64,000 bases of DNA from Lysobacterales bacterium (GTDB lineage: Bacteria > Pseudomonadota > Gammaproteobacteria > Xanthomonadales > SZUA-36). The translations under genes were made by a program, and so were the position numbers. The notes under the pieces are model-generated. The model made no database searches. It was not told the origin of the DNA and worked only from the letters and a program-made list of their open reading frames with translations. The stretch spans positions 1 through 64,000 of the forward strand of contig JABDLD010000023.1 in the NCBI GenBank assembly GCA_013001885.1, read 5' to 3'. The first letter of the stretch is position 1. Each line of letters opens with the position of its first letter. This document shows positions 34,665 through 44,373 of this stretch, one piece after another.

Positions 34665-35600
34665 CTAGTTTTGGGCCGGCTTTCTCATCGAGGGCCGTTC
34701 ACCCTCGTTATTTACCGGGTCCAGGTGAATGATGACTTCTGCTCCGGGTAAAATGGATTTGATCTTTTCTTCTACCTCGTCGCCAACGGTATGGGCCTGC
34801 TCGAGACTCAGGTCCTGGTCCAGTTCAACGTGCGCCTGCACAAAGTTCATTTGTCCCGACTGGCGCGTACGCAGGTCATGAACGCCGAGCACCGATTGAT
34901 GAGCGTTGGCGGCAGAGAGAATCTGATCGAGCACCTCCTTTGGTAATTGACGGTCCATCAGGTGCTGGAACGACTCGTGACCAATGCGAAAGGCGCTGTA
35001 AAAGATGTACAGCGCGATGCCGATGGCGAATACCGGGTCGGCCCAACTAACGCCGAGTGACGAGAGGTACAGCGCCAGGAGAATACTCGAATTGGTCAAG
35101 ACATCAGAGGCGTAATGCAGTGCGTCCGCCCTTATTGCCGTAGAACCCGTGCGACGGATGACGAAATGCTGCAGAACCAGCAATCCCAGAGTCAGCAGGA
35201 TAGCGAAAACCATCACCCCGATCCCTACCGCAACGGCCTCCAGTTCACGCGGATAACGCAAGCGGTCAACGGCGTGAAAAATCAGAAAGACGGCGGAACC
35301 GCTGATAAATGCAGCCTGTGCAAGCCCGGCCAGGGGTTCAGCCTTACCGTGGCCAAAACGATGATGCTCATCGGCAGGCTGCAGTGAGTACCTGATGGCC
35401 AGCAGGTTTATCAGTGAAGCCAGGCTGTCCATGATCGAATCGACCAGAGAAGCGAGTAGACTGACTGAACCGGTAAGAAGCCAGGCGGCGAGCTTCACGA
35501 CGATCAACGTAACCGCGACCAATACCGAACCCAGGCTTGCCAGCTTCAAAAGGCCGCCGTTGTCCATCTTCGCCGTGTACTTGGTCATTTTACCGGCCAT
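34665..35600 (-). CDS. fieF: Cation diffusion facilitator, FieF-like divalent metal exporter
   Basis: A 311-residue CDF transporter. Six membrane helices occupy about residues 15-215. The metal site is formed by SLVDSIMDSLASLINLLAIRY in TM2 (Asp-x3-Asp) and ADALHYASDVLTN in TM5 (His-x3-Asp), the DD-HD site of FieF/YiiP. HHRFGHGKAEPLAGL is the family loop. The C-terminal cytoplasmic domain (about residues 220-300) has QAHVELDQDLSLEQAHTVGDEVE. It exports Zn(II) or Fe(II) by proton antiport. It diverges from the ArsR gene across about 96 bases, so the regulator could affect it too. Confidence 0.92.
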   Translation of the reverse strand: MAGKMTKYTAKMDNGGLLKLASLGSVLVAVTLIVVKLAAWLLTGSVSLLASLVDSIMDSLASLINLLAIRYSLQPADEHHRFGHGKAEPLAGLAQAAFISGSAVFLIFHAVDRLRYPRELEAVAVGIGVMVFAILLTLGLLVLQHFVIRRTGSTAIRADALHYASDVLTNSSILLALYLSSLGVSWADPVFAIGIALYIFYSAFRIGHESFQHLMDRQLPKEVLDQILSAANAHQSVLGVHDLRTRQSGQMNFVQAHVELDQDLSLEQAHTVGDEVEEKIKSILPGAEVIIHLDPVNNEGERPSMRKPAQN

Positions 35601-35661
35601 CGTCTAACCTGCCTTGCGTCGGATACCAGACATTATCTCTTTTTGTTGATGATATAACTAC

Positions 35662-35690
35662 TTGACGATCGTTAATCGTCGATATACGAT
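35662..35690 (+). promoter_or_regulatory. Promoter with overlapping dyads, likely ArsR operator
   Basis: TTGACG (35662-35667) and TACGAT (35685-35690) are separated by 17 bases and resemble a sigma-70 promoter. The spacer holds GACGAT-CGTTA-ATCGTC (35664-35680), a perfect six-base dyad, and the overlapping ATCGT-CGATAT-ACGAT (35675-35690). A dyad over the -35/-10 region just before an arsR-type gene is the usual operator position, implying autorepression released by metal or metalloid. Confidence 0.65.
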
Positions 35691-35696
35691 AAAATA

Positions 35697-36008
35697 ATGA
35701 AGACCGAGCCAGACATGGTGAACCTGGAATCCCTTGCCGTCGCATGCAAAGCACTCTCGCACCCCGCCAGGCTGGCGATATTGCGGACGCTGGCGCAGCG
35801 CGGCGCGTGTGTCTGCGGTGAAATCGTCGATACCATGCCGTTGTCCCAGGCCACGGTGTCACAACATCTCAAAATCCTGAAAAACGCCGGCCTCATAACC
35901 GGAGAAATCGACGGACCCAGGTCCTGCTACTGCATCAATGTGGAGCAAGTGCGCACATTGGGTAAGGAGATTGAGCAACTGTTCGGTTCACTCGATAATT
36001 GTTGTTGA
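35697..36008 (+). CDS. ArsR/SmtB-family metalloregulator
   Basis: A 103-residue winged-helix repressor. LSHPARLAILRTLAQRG leads into CVCGEIVDTM, the Cys-containing segment at the position of the arsenic-sensing CVC motif of ArsR. LSQATVSQHLKILKNAGLI is the recognition helix. Two more Cys end the protein (DNCC). It probably senses arsenite or a soft metal and represses itself and arsM, whose start lies 13 bases downstream. The operator is visible immediately upstream. Confidence 0.88.
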   Translation: MKTEPDMVNLESLAVACKALSHPARLAILRTLAQRGACVCGEIVDTMPLSQATVSQHLKILKNAGLITGEIDGPRSCYCINVEQVRTLGKEIEQLFGSLDNCC

Positions 36009-36021
36009 ATCGGAGAAATTG

Positions 36022-36840
36022 ATGAGCGAGACAAACGATAAATTAAGGGAGGCGGTTCGGCAAAAGTATGCTGAACTCGCGGACGGCCGTGATACTGACT
36101 GTTGCCGCCCGAATTGTGGTGAGCGGAAAAGTGAAGACAATAACTTCAACATGATCGGCGATACATACGCAGGCGTCAGCGGTTACATGGCTGACGCCGA
36201 TCTGGGGCTCAGCTGCGGCGTTCCGGTCGAGTACGCCGGAATTCAGCCGGGGCATACCGTGCTGGATCTGGGTTCCGGAGCAGGGCTCGACGTGTTCGTG
36301 GCTCGCAAGGCAGTGGGCGAGGGTGGGCTGGTTATCGGAGTCGATATGACTCCCGAGATGATCGCAAAGGCGAGGCAAAACGCATCGGCTTCGGGCTTTG
36401 ACAACGTTCAGTTCCGGTTGGGTGAAATCGAGCATTTGCCGATTGAGACCGCCAGTATAGACGTGGTGATCTCAAACTGTGTTCTGAACCTGGTTCCCGA
36501 CAAGCTATCCGCTTTCAAAGAGATCTTCAGGGTGCTGAAACCGGGAGGACACTTTTGCATATCCGATATTGTTTCCTCGCAGGAACTTCCTGATTGGGTC
36601 GAAGGAATTGTTGAAGCATACGCCGGTTGTATATCAGGCGCCGTTCCCAGAGAAATTTACTTGAAATTGATCAGGGAAGCGGGTTTTTTCGATACTTCAA
36701 TCGAGAGTGAAAGGCGAATTGAAGTCCCTGCTGAGCTGGTCGCCCGTTCACTCACTGCGGAGCAGCAAATAGAGGCCAGGGACAAGAATCTTCATGTCCT
36801 GTCAGTGACGGTTACGGCGGTCAAGCCCGGCGTGCCCTGA
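36022..36840 (+). CDS. arsM: Arsenite S-adenosylmethionine methyltransferase
   Basis: A 272-residue class I methyltransferase. VLDLGSGAGLDVFVARKAVG is the SAM site and VIGVDMTPEM follows. Cysteines at residues 65 (LSCGVPVE), 153 (ISNCVLNL) and 203 (YAGCISGAVP) correspond to the three As(III)-binding cysteines of characterised ArsM enzymes, and CCRPNC near residue 30 adds an N-terminal cluster. It methylates arsenite to less retained methylarsenicals. It forms a two-gene unit with the ArsR regulator. No arsB, acr3 or arsC gene is in the window. Confidence 0.93.
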   Translation: MSETNDKLREAVRQKYAELADGRDTDCCRPNCGERKSEDNNFNMIGDTYAGVSGYMADADLGLSCGVPVEYAGIQPGHTVLDLGSGAGLDVFVARKAVGEGGLVIGVDMTPEMIAKARQNASASGFDNVQFRLGEIEHLPIETASIDVVISNCVLNLVPDKLSAFKEIFRVLKPGGHFCISDIVSSQELPDWVEGIVEAYAGCISGAVPREIYLKLIREAGFFDTSIESERRIEVPAELVARSLTAEQQIEARDKNLHVLSVTVTAVKPGVP

Positions 36841-36895
36841 CGATGCCGGATCGAGACCGTATTCAGACAATTGAGTGTTCAGGATTCTGCATGAC

Positions 36896-38794
36896 ATGAA
36901 AAAGTCCGACCGCCAGTTGGGTATGGACCGGGACATCACCCGGCGGGATTTCATTCACGACCTCTCCCTGGCTTCCCTGGGACTGGCTATGCCGATGGGC
37001 GCCATGGCCGGTGCGAACGGGGGAGAGCCGCAGCCAGCCGGCGCGGATTATCCGCCGGTCCGCACCGGCATGCGCGGCTCCCATCCCGGCGCATTCGAGA
37101 CCGCACACGCACTGGCGCGGAACGGAAAGAAATTTTCGGATCTCGTTGACCTGGAAGAAACCTATGATCTGGTTGTCGTTGGCGCCGGCATCAGTGGACT
37201 GGCCGCGGCGTATTACTACCGTAAACAGTTTGGCGCGGATTCCCGCATCCTGATTCTCGAAAATCACGATGATTTTGGCGGTCATGCCAGGCGTAACGAA
37301 TTCCACCAGGGAGGGCAGATGCGGCTTTCCTGGGGCGGAACCATGAACCTGGAGTTTCCCATGTTCAGCGACACCGCAAATGCGCTGCTCGATGAACTGG
37401 GGGTTGATATCGACGAGCTCCTGGAAGGATATGAATTCGAGTACGGCAGCGGTCCAAAAGGCAGTCCATCGGTTTATTTTGACGCTGAAACCTATGGCCG
37501 CAGCGAACTGGTCCATGGATTCAGTTTTCGAGAAGGGGGTGGTGGTGACGTCGGCTCGATGATTGGGCGGTTCCCGATCAGCGCGGATTCCCGCGAGTCG
37601 CTGGCCAGTTTTTATACGAGGCGTGAAAACGTGTTCGAGGGAAAATCCGCAGCCGAAGTAAAAGAAATTCTCAGTGGAATCAGTTACACCGGCTTCCTCA
37701 AACAATACGGCGGCCTCACGGACGAAGCAGCGGACCTGTTCATCAAGACCACGCACGGATACTGGGGCCTGGGCGCTGACAGCCTGTCGGCCCGCGAATG
37801 TATCAATGCCGGTCTGCCGATCATGCATCTGCTCGGCTACCCCTATTTGAGCGGCAGCGGCGATGACGATGCCGGGGGCGAAGTCGCCATGTTCCCGGAC
37901 GGCAATGCCTCGATCGCACGGTTGCTGGTGCACGCCCTGATCCCTGACGTTTCGCCGGGCAGTAACGCCCGCAATATCGCATTGGCCAGGTTTGACTATT
38001 CGCGTCTCGATCAAGCCGCCAGTCCGGTCCGATTGCGTCTCGAGTCAACCGTCGTGAATGTCCAGAACAACGGGCCGGGCACCCGGGTGACCTACGCAAA
38101 CCACGGGCAGTTAGTGCGGGTGGAATCCCGGCACACGGTGCTCGCCTGTTACCATCGCATCATCCCCTACCTGTGCCCGGATATGCCGCGGGAACAGAAA
38201 GAAGCCCAGCAGTACCAGGTAAAACGCCCGCTGATCCTGACCAATGTGCTGCTGCGTGACAGCAAGGCGTTCGACCGGTTGGATATTTCGGGCACCTATT
38301 GCCCCGGCCGTCTTCACGGCGCCGTCTGGCAGGTTAAAGGTGTAAATACGGCGGGCTACCGCCACGACTGGGAAGATGCAGGCCCCGTGCCGGTCATGTT
38401 CTGGGGCTCAGTGGCGCCGCCCGACTCCCGTGTTCCCCCCAAAGAGCAGCACCGCGCTTCGCGCGCCCGGCTGCTTGCCATGAGTTTTGAGGACTTCGAA
38501 CGCGAAGTACGAACGGTGCTCGACGGCATGCTCGGTCCGGCCGGCTTCGATGTTCAACAGGATATCCTGGCCATTACGGTGAACCGCTGGCCGCACGGCT
38601 ATGCTTACGATTACCTTGACCTCTGGGATCCCGACTGGCCCCCAGGCCAGGCACCCCATGAAATAGCACGCCGGCCCTTAGGCAACATCACGATAGCCAA
38701 TGCCGACGCAGGCGCAGACGCCTATACGCATATCGCGATTGACCAGGCGTGGAGGGCCGTGACGGATTTGCCTGCCGGTCAAATCCCGAGTTAG
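36896..38794 (+). CDS. Tat-exported FAD-dependent oxidoreductase, spermidine-dehydrogenase-like
   Basis: About 633 residues. The N-terminus has a twin-arginine signal, ITRRDFIHDLSLASLGLAM. A flavin-binding Rossmann motif follows: YDLVVVGAGISGLAAAYYYRK, then ILILENHDDFGGHARRNEF. Later segments (GYWGLGADSLSARECINAG, FPDGNASIARLLVHALIP, RWPHGYAYDYLDLWDP) and overall size resemble periplasmic spermidine dehydrogenase-like flavoproteins; this assignment is from general resemblance. Starts at 36875, 36896 and 36923 are all possible; the Tat motif is kept in each. It follows arsM after about 55 bases, perhaps unrelated in function. Confidence 0.75.
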   Translation: MKKSDRQLGMDRDITRRDFIHDLSLASLGLAMPMGAMAGANGGEPQPAGADYPPVRTGMRGSHPGAFETAHALARNGKKFSDLVDLEETYDLVVVGAGISGLAAAYYYRKQFGADSRILILENHDDFGGHARRNEFHQGGQMRLSWGGTMNLEFPMFSDTANALLDELGVDIDELLEGYEFEYGSGPKGSPSVYFDAETYGRSELVHGFSFREGGGGDVGSMIGRFPISADSRESLASFYTRRENVFEGKSAAEVKEILSGISYTGFLKQYGGLTDEAADLFIKTTHGYWGLGADSLSARECINAGLPIMHLLGYPYLSGSGDDDAGGEVAMFPDGNASIARLLVHALIPDVSPGSNARNIALARFDYSRLDQAASPVRLRLESTVVNVQNNGPGTRVTYANHGQLVRVESRHTVLACYHRIIPYLCPDMPREQKEAQQYQVKRPLILTNVLLRDSKAFDRLDISGTYCPGRLHGAVWQVKGVNTAGYRHDWEDAGPVPVMFWGSVAPPDSRVPPKEQHRASRARLLAMSFEDFEREVRTVLDGMLGPAGFDVQQDILAITVNRWPHGYAYDYLDLWDPDWPPGQAPHEIARRPLGNITIANADAGADAYTHIAIDQAWRAVTDLPAGQIPS

Positions 38795-38839
38795 TCCGCA
38801 GCCCAAAAACCAGACGAAGGGCTCAACCGGCAGAGCGGT

Positions 38840-39571
38840 TCAGGGCGAATCTTCGATATTGAGCAAGGACTGGATTTCATCCGCATCCAGGTGCCTGACA
38901 TCGTGGGCCGTGGCCAGGAAGATCACGTGGCCGGCAATGTTTTTGGCGTGGCCGCCAAATCGCTCCAGTGCCCTGATACCCAACACGATATCGACGAAAT
39001 GACCGACATTGCGGGAGTCCTGCATGACGAACGTGCTCAGGTGGCGCAAAGTGGCGTCGAACTGTTCTTCAAGCTCTTCGTCCATGAGCAGCACCCCGAA
39101 CGCCTGCTGCACGTTCAGGTTCGAAAAGGCGTCCATGGCCAGTTTCAACATCTGGTTGACGTATTTCGACATCGAGTAGATATCCCGCAGGATATGCTCG
39201 CTCGGGATATGGTGGTCGGACTCGTATATGCGAACGCACAATTTGGCTATTTTCCGCGCCTCGTCCCCGGTTCGCTCCAGGTCCGTTACTACTTTGCCAA
39301 GCGTAATGATCTGGCGCAGGTCGCTCGCCATTGGAGCGCGCTTTGCGATTAGTTGAATGATTTTCTCATCGGCCTCCACGTCCAGGTCATTCAGTTTTCG
39401 GTCCCGGTTAATGACTTTGTGGGCGCGGGTGGGATCTTCTTTTTTCAGGGACTTGACGGCGCGGCGCAATTGCTCGACTGCCAGGGCGCCCATTTTGTCT
39501 ACGAGCTTCGCAATTTCATTGAGTTCATAATCGAAGCGATGAACGGTATGGCTTGTTCCTATGGTTTCCAT
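38840..39571 (-). CDS. phoU: Phosphate transport system regulatory protein
   Basis: A 243-residue all-helical protein with two PhoU repeats: FDYELNEIAKLVDKMGALAVEQL in the first, YSMSKYVNQMLKLAMDAF opening the second. It contacts PstB and the PhoR sensor to keep the phosphate regulon off when phosphate is plentiful. It is the last gene of the minus-strand pst operon, 24 bases after pstB. No phoB or phoR gene is in the window. Confidence 0.95.
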   Translation of the reverse strand: METIGTSHTVHRFDYELNEIAKLVDKMGALAVEQLRRAVKSLKKEDPTRAHKVINRDRKLNDLDVEADEKIIQLIAKRAPMASDLRQIITLGKVVTDLERTGDEARKIAKLCVRIYESDHHIPSEHILRDIYSMSKYVNQMLKLAMDAFSNLNVQQAFGVLLMDEELEEQFDATLRHLSTFVMQDSRNVGHFVDIVLGIRALERFGGHAKNIAGHVIFLATAHDVRHLDADEIQSLLNIEDSP

Positions 39572-39595
39572 GGTCGCAATTTCTCCTGGACGTGA

Positions 39596-40480
39596 TCAGC
39601 CGAACCGCCCGGTGATGTAGGCCTCAGTTAAATGATGCTGGGGGTTCGTAAACACTTTGTCTGTAGTGTTGACTTCCACCAGGTGGCCGAGGTGGAAATA
39701 GGCCGTTCTCTGAGACACACGGGCCGCCTGCTGCATCGAGTGCGTGACGATCGCGATGGTGTACTGCTGACGCAGCTCATCAATCAACTCCTCCACTTTT
39801 GCAGTGGCGATCGGATCCAGCGCTGAACAGGGTTCATCCATCAGGATCACCTCGGGGGAAACGGCGATTGCGCGCGCAATGCACAACCGCTGCTGTTGCC
39901 CTCCGGACAGGCCAGTGCCGGGCTGTCCGAGCCGGTCCTTGACCTCTTCCCACAGAGCTGCGCGCTCCAGGCTGGTCTGCACGATCTCATCCAGGTCCGT
40001 CTTGTCTTTTGCCAGCCCGTGAATCTTCGGGCCGTAGGCCACATTGTCATAAATTGACTTGGGGAAAGGATTCGGCTTCTGAAACACCATGCCGATCTGG
40101 GCGCGGAGCAGCACCACATCGAGATTCTTGTCGTATATGTCCAGTTCATCAAGTCGAATCGAACCACTGACCTGGCAGCCGTCGATGCTGTCGTTCATTC
40201 GATTCAGGCAGCGCAGTATCGTTGATTTTCCGCAGCCAGACGGGCCGATCATGGCCAGCACTTCTCCGGTCCCGATGTCCAGCGTCACGTTCTTGATGGC
40301 GTGCACTGCTCCATGGTCGTAATAGACATCGACCTCACGGCAGGAGATGCGGGGATTGGGGTGGGTGACATCGCCCACAGTATCCTCGAACTGCTGTTCC
40401 CGGAAAGCGCCTTCGTTTTCTTGAGGCACGATCAGGTTGGCGTCGGGGCCAGTTTCAATTGTCTCGGAAAGTGTGTTCAT
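39596..40480 (-). CDS. pstB: Phosphate ABC transporter ATP-binding protein
   Basis: A 294-residue ABC ATPase. Walker A is GPSGCGKST, the signature is [17 protein letters not shown] and Walker B is [32 protein letters not shown] is the typical PstB start of the nucleotide-binding domain, here after an extra 45-residue acidic N-terminus. It powers phosphate import through PstCA. Confidence 0.97.
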   Translation of the reverse strand: MNTLSETIETGPDANLIVPQENEGAFREQQFEDTVGDVTHPNPRISCREVDVYYDHGAVHAIKNVTLDIGTGEVLAMIGPSGCGKSTILRCLNRMNDSIDGCQVSGSIRLDELDIYDKNLDVVLLRAQIGMVFQKPNPFPKSIYDNVAYGPKIHGLAKDKTDLDEIVQTSLERAALWEEVKDRLGQPGTGLSGGQQQRLCIARAIAVSPEVILMDEPCSALDPIATAKVEELIDELRQQYTIAIVTHSMQQAARVSQRTAYFHLGHLVEVNTTDKVFTNPQHHLTEAYITGRFG

Positions 40481-40500
40481 TCAGACCTCAAAATGCCATT

Positions 40501-41790
40501 TTACCAGCGGCGCTCGAATCGTTTGCGTAGTAACACCGCGGTCAGGTTCATCGTGATCAGGAAAGCCAGCAATACCATGATAGCGGCCGATGTGCGCTCG
40601 ACAAAAGCCCGTTCCGGGCTGTCCGCCCATAGAAAAATCTGTACTGGAAGGACTGTCGCGGGGTCGGTAAAACCCTGGGGCACGTCGACGATGAAAGCGA
40701 TCATCCCGATCATCAGCAAAGGTGCGGTTTCACCCAGGGCCTGCGCCATGCCGATGATGGTCCCGGTGAGCATTCCGGGCATAGCCAGGGGCAGGACGTG
40801 GTGAAACTGGGTTTGCAACGGCGAGGCGCCGATGCCCATGGCGGCCTCCCGAATGGATGGCGGAACGGACTTCAGCGCGGACCGGCTGGCGATGATGATG
40901 GTCGGCAGGGTCATCAGCGTCAATACCAGCGCGCCTACCAGCGGCGTGGAACGCGGTACACCGAAGAAATTGATGAATACCGCCAGGCCCAGCAGGCCGA
41001 ATATGATGGAGGGAACGGCTGCCAGGTTATTGATATTGATCTCAATCAGGTCCGTCCACTTGTTTTTTGGAGCAAACTCCTCGAGAAAAATCGCCGATCC
41101 GACGGCGAGCGGAAACGAAAACAGCAGCGTCAGGAGTAACGTGTAGAACGACCCCATCAACGCGCCGGCGATACCGGCCTGTTCGGGCTGGCGGGAGTCA
41201 CCGGAACTGAAAAAGGTGATGTTGAAGCGCTTTTCAATTGCATCCTGATCAACCAGGCGGTCGAACCAGGCCAGGCTCCGGTCATCCAGGCGGCGGTTAG
41301 ACTCGGGCAGGTCACGATCGATATGGCCTTTCACCAGCATATCGATGTCGTCGTTCGCCAGCACCCACACCTCTTCAGTCGTGCCAACAATTTCGGGATT
41401 GGCCAGCACCCTGTCCCTTAGCACCTGGCCGGCGCCCGGGCTTACCAGTTGGTACAGGTCACGTTTTGCACGGCGGTCGGTCACCTCGGGGAACACCTCG
41501 CGCAAGCTTTGTTTTAACAGCGCCATGTAGTCGGCGAATGCCAGCGTATCCGGATTTTCTGTACCGGCCGGATCAATCACCGAACCATCGTAGTGAACCT
41601 GGATTCGAACATAGGTCTGCTGAAAAGCGGTGTAACCCTTGCTAAAAATGTCCAGGAACAGGATGGCGACAAAAACCAGCCCGAGTCCGATCGCCAGCAT
41701 CCCCATAAGGCGAAACCGCCGTTCGCGGGCATAGCGTTTGGGCAGGCCGGCCCTGACAATGTCGACGGTGCTGTTCGCGGGACTAGTCAT
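40501..41790 (-). CDS. pstA: Phosphate ABC transporter permease PstA, extended form
   Basis: A 429-residue permease, longer than the roughly 300-residue E. coli protein. After the first membrane helix (GMLAIGLGLVFVAILFLDIFS) comes a periplasmic insertion of about 150 residues (DUF3333-type region). The usual permease core starts near GIAGALMGSFYTLLLTLLF, and the coupling loop is SIREAAMGIGASPLQTQF. The start overlaps pstC by eight bases. Confidence 0.95.
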   Translation of the reverse strand: MTSPANSTVDIVRAGLPKRYARERRFRLMGMLAIGLGLVFVAILFLDIFSKGYTAFQQTYVRIQVHYDGSVIDPAGTENPDTLAFADYMALLKQSLREVFPEVTDRRAKRDLYQLVSPGAGQVLRDRVLANPEIVGTTEEVWVLANDDIDMLVKGHIDRDLPESNRRLDDRSLAWFDRLVDQDAIEKRFNITFFSSGDSRQPEQAGIAGALMGSFYTLLLTLLFSFPLAVGSAIFLEEFAPKNKWTDLIEININNLAAVPSIIFGLLGLAVFINFFGVPRSTPLVGALVLTLMTLPTIIIASRSALKSVPPSIREAAMGIGASPLQTQFHHVLPLAMPGMLTGTIIGMAQALGETAPLLMIGMIAFIVDVPQGFTDPATVLPVQIFLWADSPERAFVERTSAAIMVLLAFLITMNLTAVLLRKRFERRW

Positions 41791-43171
41791 ATTGTTCCCG
41801 GTACTTACGCACGGTGCGCAGCGCGATCACGTTCATGACGAGCGTGACGGCGAAAAGGGCCATCCCCAGTGCGAACGCAGCAAGGGTCTTGGGGCTGTCA
41901 AACTCCTGGTCGCCGGTCAGCAGCGTAACGATTTGTACGGTCACCGTAGTTACGCTTTCCAGCGGATTCGCCGTCAGGTTTGCCGACAATCCGGCGGCCA
42001 TCACGACGATCATCGTCTCGCCGATCGCGCGGGACATGGCCAGCAGGACGCCGCCGACGATGCCGGGAAGCGCGGCCGGAAAGACGACCTTTTTGATCGT
42101 TTCTGACCGGGTCGCGCCGAGTGCATTGGATCCGTCCCGCAGACTTTGCGGAACCGCGTTGATCACGTCATCCGACAGCGATGAAACAAAGGGAATGATC
42201 ATGACACCCATAACCAGCCCGGCCGCCAGTGCGCTTTCCGACGCGACCTCCATGCCCAGGCGCTCGCCGAGATTCCGGATGAAAGGCGCCATCGTCAGTG
42301 CGGCAAAGAAGCCGTAAACCACCGTGGGAATTCCGGCGAGGATTTCCAGCAGCGGTTTGGTCAGCGCGCGAAAACGGGCGCTCGCGTAATCCGACAGATA
42401 GATTGCGGACATTAAGCCGATTGGAACGGCGACAAGCATTGCGATTACGGAGATCAGCAGGGTGCCCGCAAACAGCGGGATTGAACCGAAGCTGCCTGAT
42501 GCCCCTACCTGGTCTGCCCTCAAGGCGATCTGCGGACTCCACTCGGTGCCGAAGATAAACTCGGTTACCGGAACTTTTCGAAAGAACTGCAGGGACTCGT
42601 AAAGAACCGAAAATATCACGCCAAGCGTCGTCAGGATCGCAATCGATGAGAACACCATCATGATGACGATCACGATCCGCTCTACCCGGTTGCGGGCGCG
42701 CAGGGTGGGTGAGATACGCGCCCTGACCATGATGATGCCAAGGACTGATATGCAGGTGACCAGTATCCAGGTCGCCGTACTGTACAAATCACGCAAGCGG
42801 ACATAATGGTCCGCAGCAAGCTGGATTGCCGGCGTGATTTCAGTTGAAACGATATTCCCGGTCGCCATGTTGCGGATGTCGTTCATCACCAGCCCGAGCT
42901 GTTCTGGCGGCAATGTGCGCAAAGTTTCCGGCAAGTCCGCAACGACCAGCTTCGTGATGATCCAATCCTGGAAAAAGACGCCGGTAGCCAGAAGGAAAAG
43001 GGCGGGAATACCCGCCCAAAGAGCCGCGTAGAAACCGTAATAGGCCGGTAGCGAATGCAGCCTGTCCGGCCCCCTGGACATTCGGGCGACCGCGAGCGAA
43101 CGGCGGCGCCCGGCCAGGTAGCCCAATATCATCAGGGTGAAAATGACGAATAACAGGAATGACGACTGCAT
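41783..43171 (-). CDS. pstC: Phosphate ABC transporter permease PstC, extended form
   Basis: A 462-residue permease with additional N-terminal helices and a periplasmic segment (about residues 80-140) before the core. RIVIVIMMVFSSIAILTTLGVIFSVLYESLQFF and FIFGTEWSP start the normal PstC part, and the coupling loop is SLRDGSNALGATRSETIKK. It pairs with the extended PstA; both enlarged forms occurring together is typical of this Pst subtype. Confidence 0.95.
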   Translation of the reverse strand: MQSSFLLFVIFTLMILGYLAGRRRSLAVARMSRGPDRLHSLPAYYGFYAALWAGIPALFLLATGVFFQDWIITKLVVADLPETLRTLPPEQLGLVMNDIRNMATGNIVSTEITPAIQLAADHYVRLRDLYSTATWILVTCISVLGIIMVRARISPTLRARNRVERIVIVIMMVFSSIAILTTLGVIFSVLYESLQFFRKVPVTEFIFGTEWSPQIALRADQVGASGSFGSIPLFAGTLLISVIAMLVAVPIGLMSAIYLSDYASARFRALTKPLLEILAGIPTVVYGFFAALTMAPFIRNLGERLGMEVASESALAAGLVMGVMIIPFVSSLSDDVINAVPQSLRDGSNALGATRSETIKKVVFPAALPGIVGGVLLAMSRAIGETMIVVMAAGLSANLTANPLESVTTVTVQIVTLLTGDQEFDSPKTLAAFALGMALFAVTLVMNVIALRTVRKYREQYD

Positions 43172-43202
43172 ATCAGGGGGCTATCCCGGTGGAAGCGGGC
43201 TG

Positions 43203-44246
43203 TCAGTCCAGCCCGGTCAGAACCTGCACGCCGGTTACCGCTTGCTGGAATTCTGAGCGCTCCGCCCGCGGCATCGGGATCAGTCCCTTGTCCGTCAGGT
43301 AGCCTTCATCTCCAATGGCTTTTTCGCTCATGAACTCGCGGTTGTATTCCTGCAACCCCGGAATGCTTCCCACGTGGGCCTTTTTCACGTAGTAATACAG
43401 TGAGCGTGACACCGGATATGAACCATCGGCAATGGATTCGAATTCCGGCGGAATACCGTCAATTTTCGAGCCCTGTACGACATCGGTGTTCTGATCGAGA
43501 AAACTGAAGCCGAATATTCCCAGCGCTCTCGGATTGGCCTGGAGTTTCTGTACGATAAGATTGTCGTTTTCACCCGCCTCGATGTAGGCGCCGTCTTCAC
43601 GTACGCCGTGGCATACGGCCTTGTACTTGCTTTTGTCCTGTTTTTTCATTGCGCTGATGAATTCAAATTTCTTGCAGCCGCCCTCCATCGCCAGTTCGGC
43701 GAAGGCGTCGCGCGTGCCCGAGGTCGGTGGCGGGCCCAGCACCTCGATCCGGTCCGCGGGAAGCGCCGGGTTCACGTCCTGCCAGGTCTTGTAGGGGTTA
43801 TCTATCAGGGTTTCACCGCCAGCGGGGTCCGGAACCATCTTGGCGAGCGCCAGAAATATGTCCCGCAGAGTAAATTCGTAGGTGGTCCCGTTGCGGGAGT
43901 TGGCGATCGCGATACCGTCATAGCCGATCTTCGCCTCGACGATTTCGCTCACTCCATTCGCTGCGCAATTCTCGATTTCAGACGCCTTGATGCGGCGTGA
44001 GGAATTGGTGATGTCGGGGTGCTCCACGCCGACGCCTGCGCAGAACAGCTTCAGTCCACCGCCGGATCCGGTCGATTCAATTTTAGGTGTTTTGAACGGG
44101 GTGCTCTTGCCGAAGTTCTCGGCCACAACAGTGGCAAAAGGATAAACCGTCGACGAGCCGACGATGCTGATGTAATCTCGGGCCAGGACGTTTCCGCTGA
44201 ATCCGAGCAATCCGGCAGCGGTTGCTGCAAAAATAAGCTTGCGCAC
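43203..44246 (-). CDS. pstS: Periplasmic phosphate-binding protein
   Basis: A 347-residue binding protein. GTG at 44246 is preceded by AGAGGAG and gives a clean signal peptide ending at VLA-RD. IVGSSTVYPFATVVAENFG and GSGGGLKLFCAG bind phosphate in this branch, and PTSGTRDAFAELAM is the family hinge motif. It is the first gene of pstSCAB-phoU. A Pho-box-like repeat lies upstream. Confidence 0.95.
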   Translation of the reverse strand: MRKLIFAATAAGLLGFSGNVLARDYISIVGSSTVYPFATVVAENFGKSTPFKTPKIESTGSGGGLKLFCAGVGVEHPDITNSSRRIKASEIENCAANGVSEIVEAKIGYDGIAIANSRNGTTYEFTLRDIFLALAKMVPDPAGGETLIDNPYKTWQDVNPALPADRIEVLGPPPTSGTRDAFAELAMEGGCKKFEFISAMKKQDKSKYKAVCHGVREDGAYIEAGENDNLIVQKLQANPRALGIFGFSFLDQNTDVVQGSKIDGIPPEFESIADGSYPVSRSLYYYVKKAHVGSIPGLQEYNREFMSEKAIGDEGYLTDKGLIPMPRAERSEFQQAVTGVQVLTGLD

Positions 44247-44328
44247 TTCTGTTTCTCCTCTGATGAACAGGTTTTGGTTCCGCCAGGGCATGCCCCTTTG
44301 GATCAGTCGGAGAAATAATAGAAGTCCG

Positions 44329-44348
44329 ATGTTACAAATTGATTACGA
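44329..44348 (-). promoter_or_regulatory. Possible Pho box upstream of pstS
   Basis: On the minus strand the two heptamers TCGTAAT and TTGTAAC are spaced by four bases, the 7-4-7 layout of a PhoB half-site pair (consensus CTGTCAT). The match is partial. The position, about 80-100 bases before the pstS start, suits PhoB activation under phosphate starvation. Confidence 0.4.
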
Positions 44349-44373
44349 TTAGTGATCCGTTAAAGTTTTACCT

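Noticed and set aside
35938-36021. Upstream in-frame extension of ArsM
   Set aside because: It overlaps the end of the ArsR gene; the ATG at 36022 gives the normal ArsM N-terminus.
36863-38014. Minus-strand open frame of about 383 codons
   Set aside because: Antisense to the Tat-exported flavoprotein, which has clear family motifs.
38805-38850. AACCG/CGGTT mini-hairpin as phoU terminator
   Set aside because: Only five base pairs and no T-tract.
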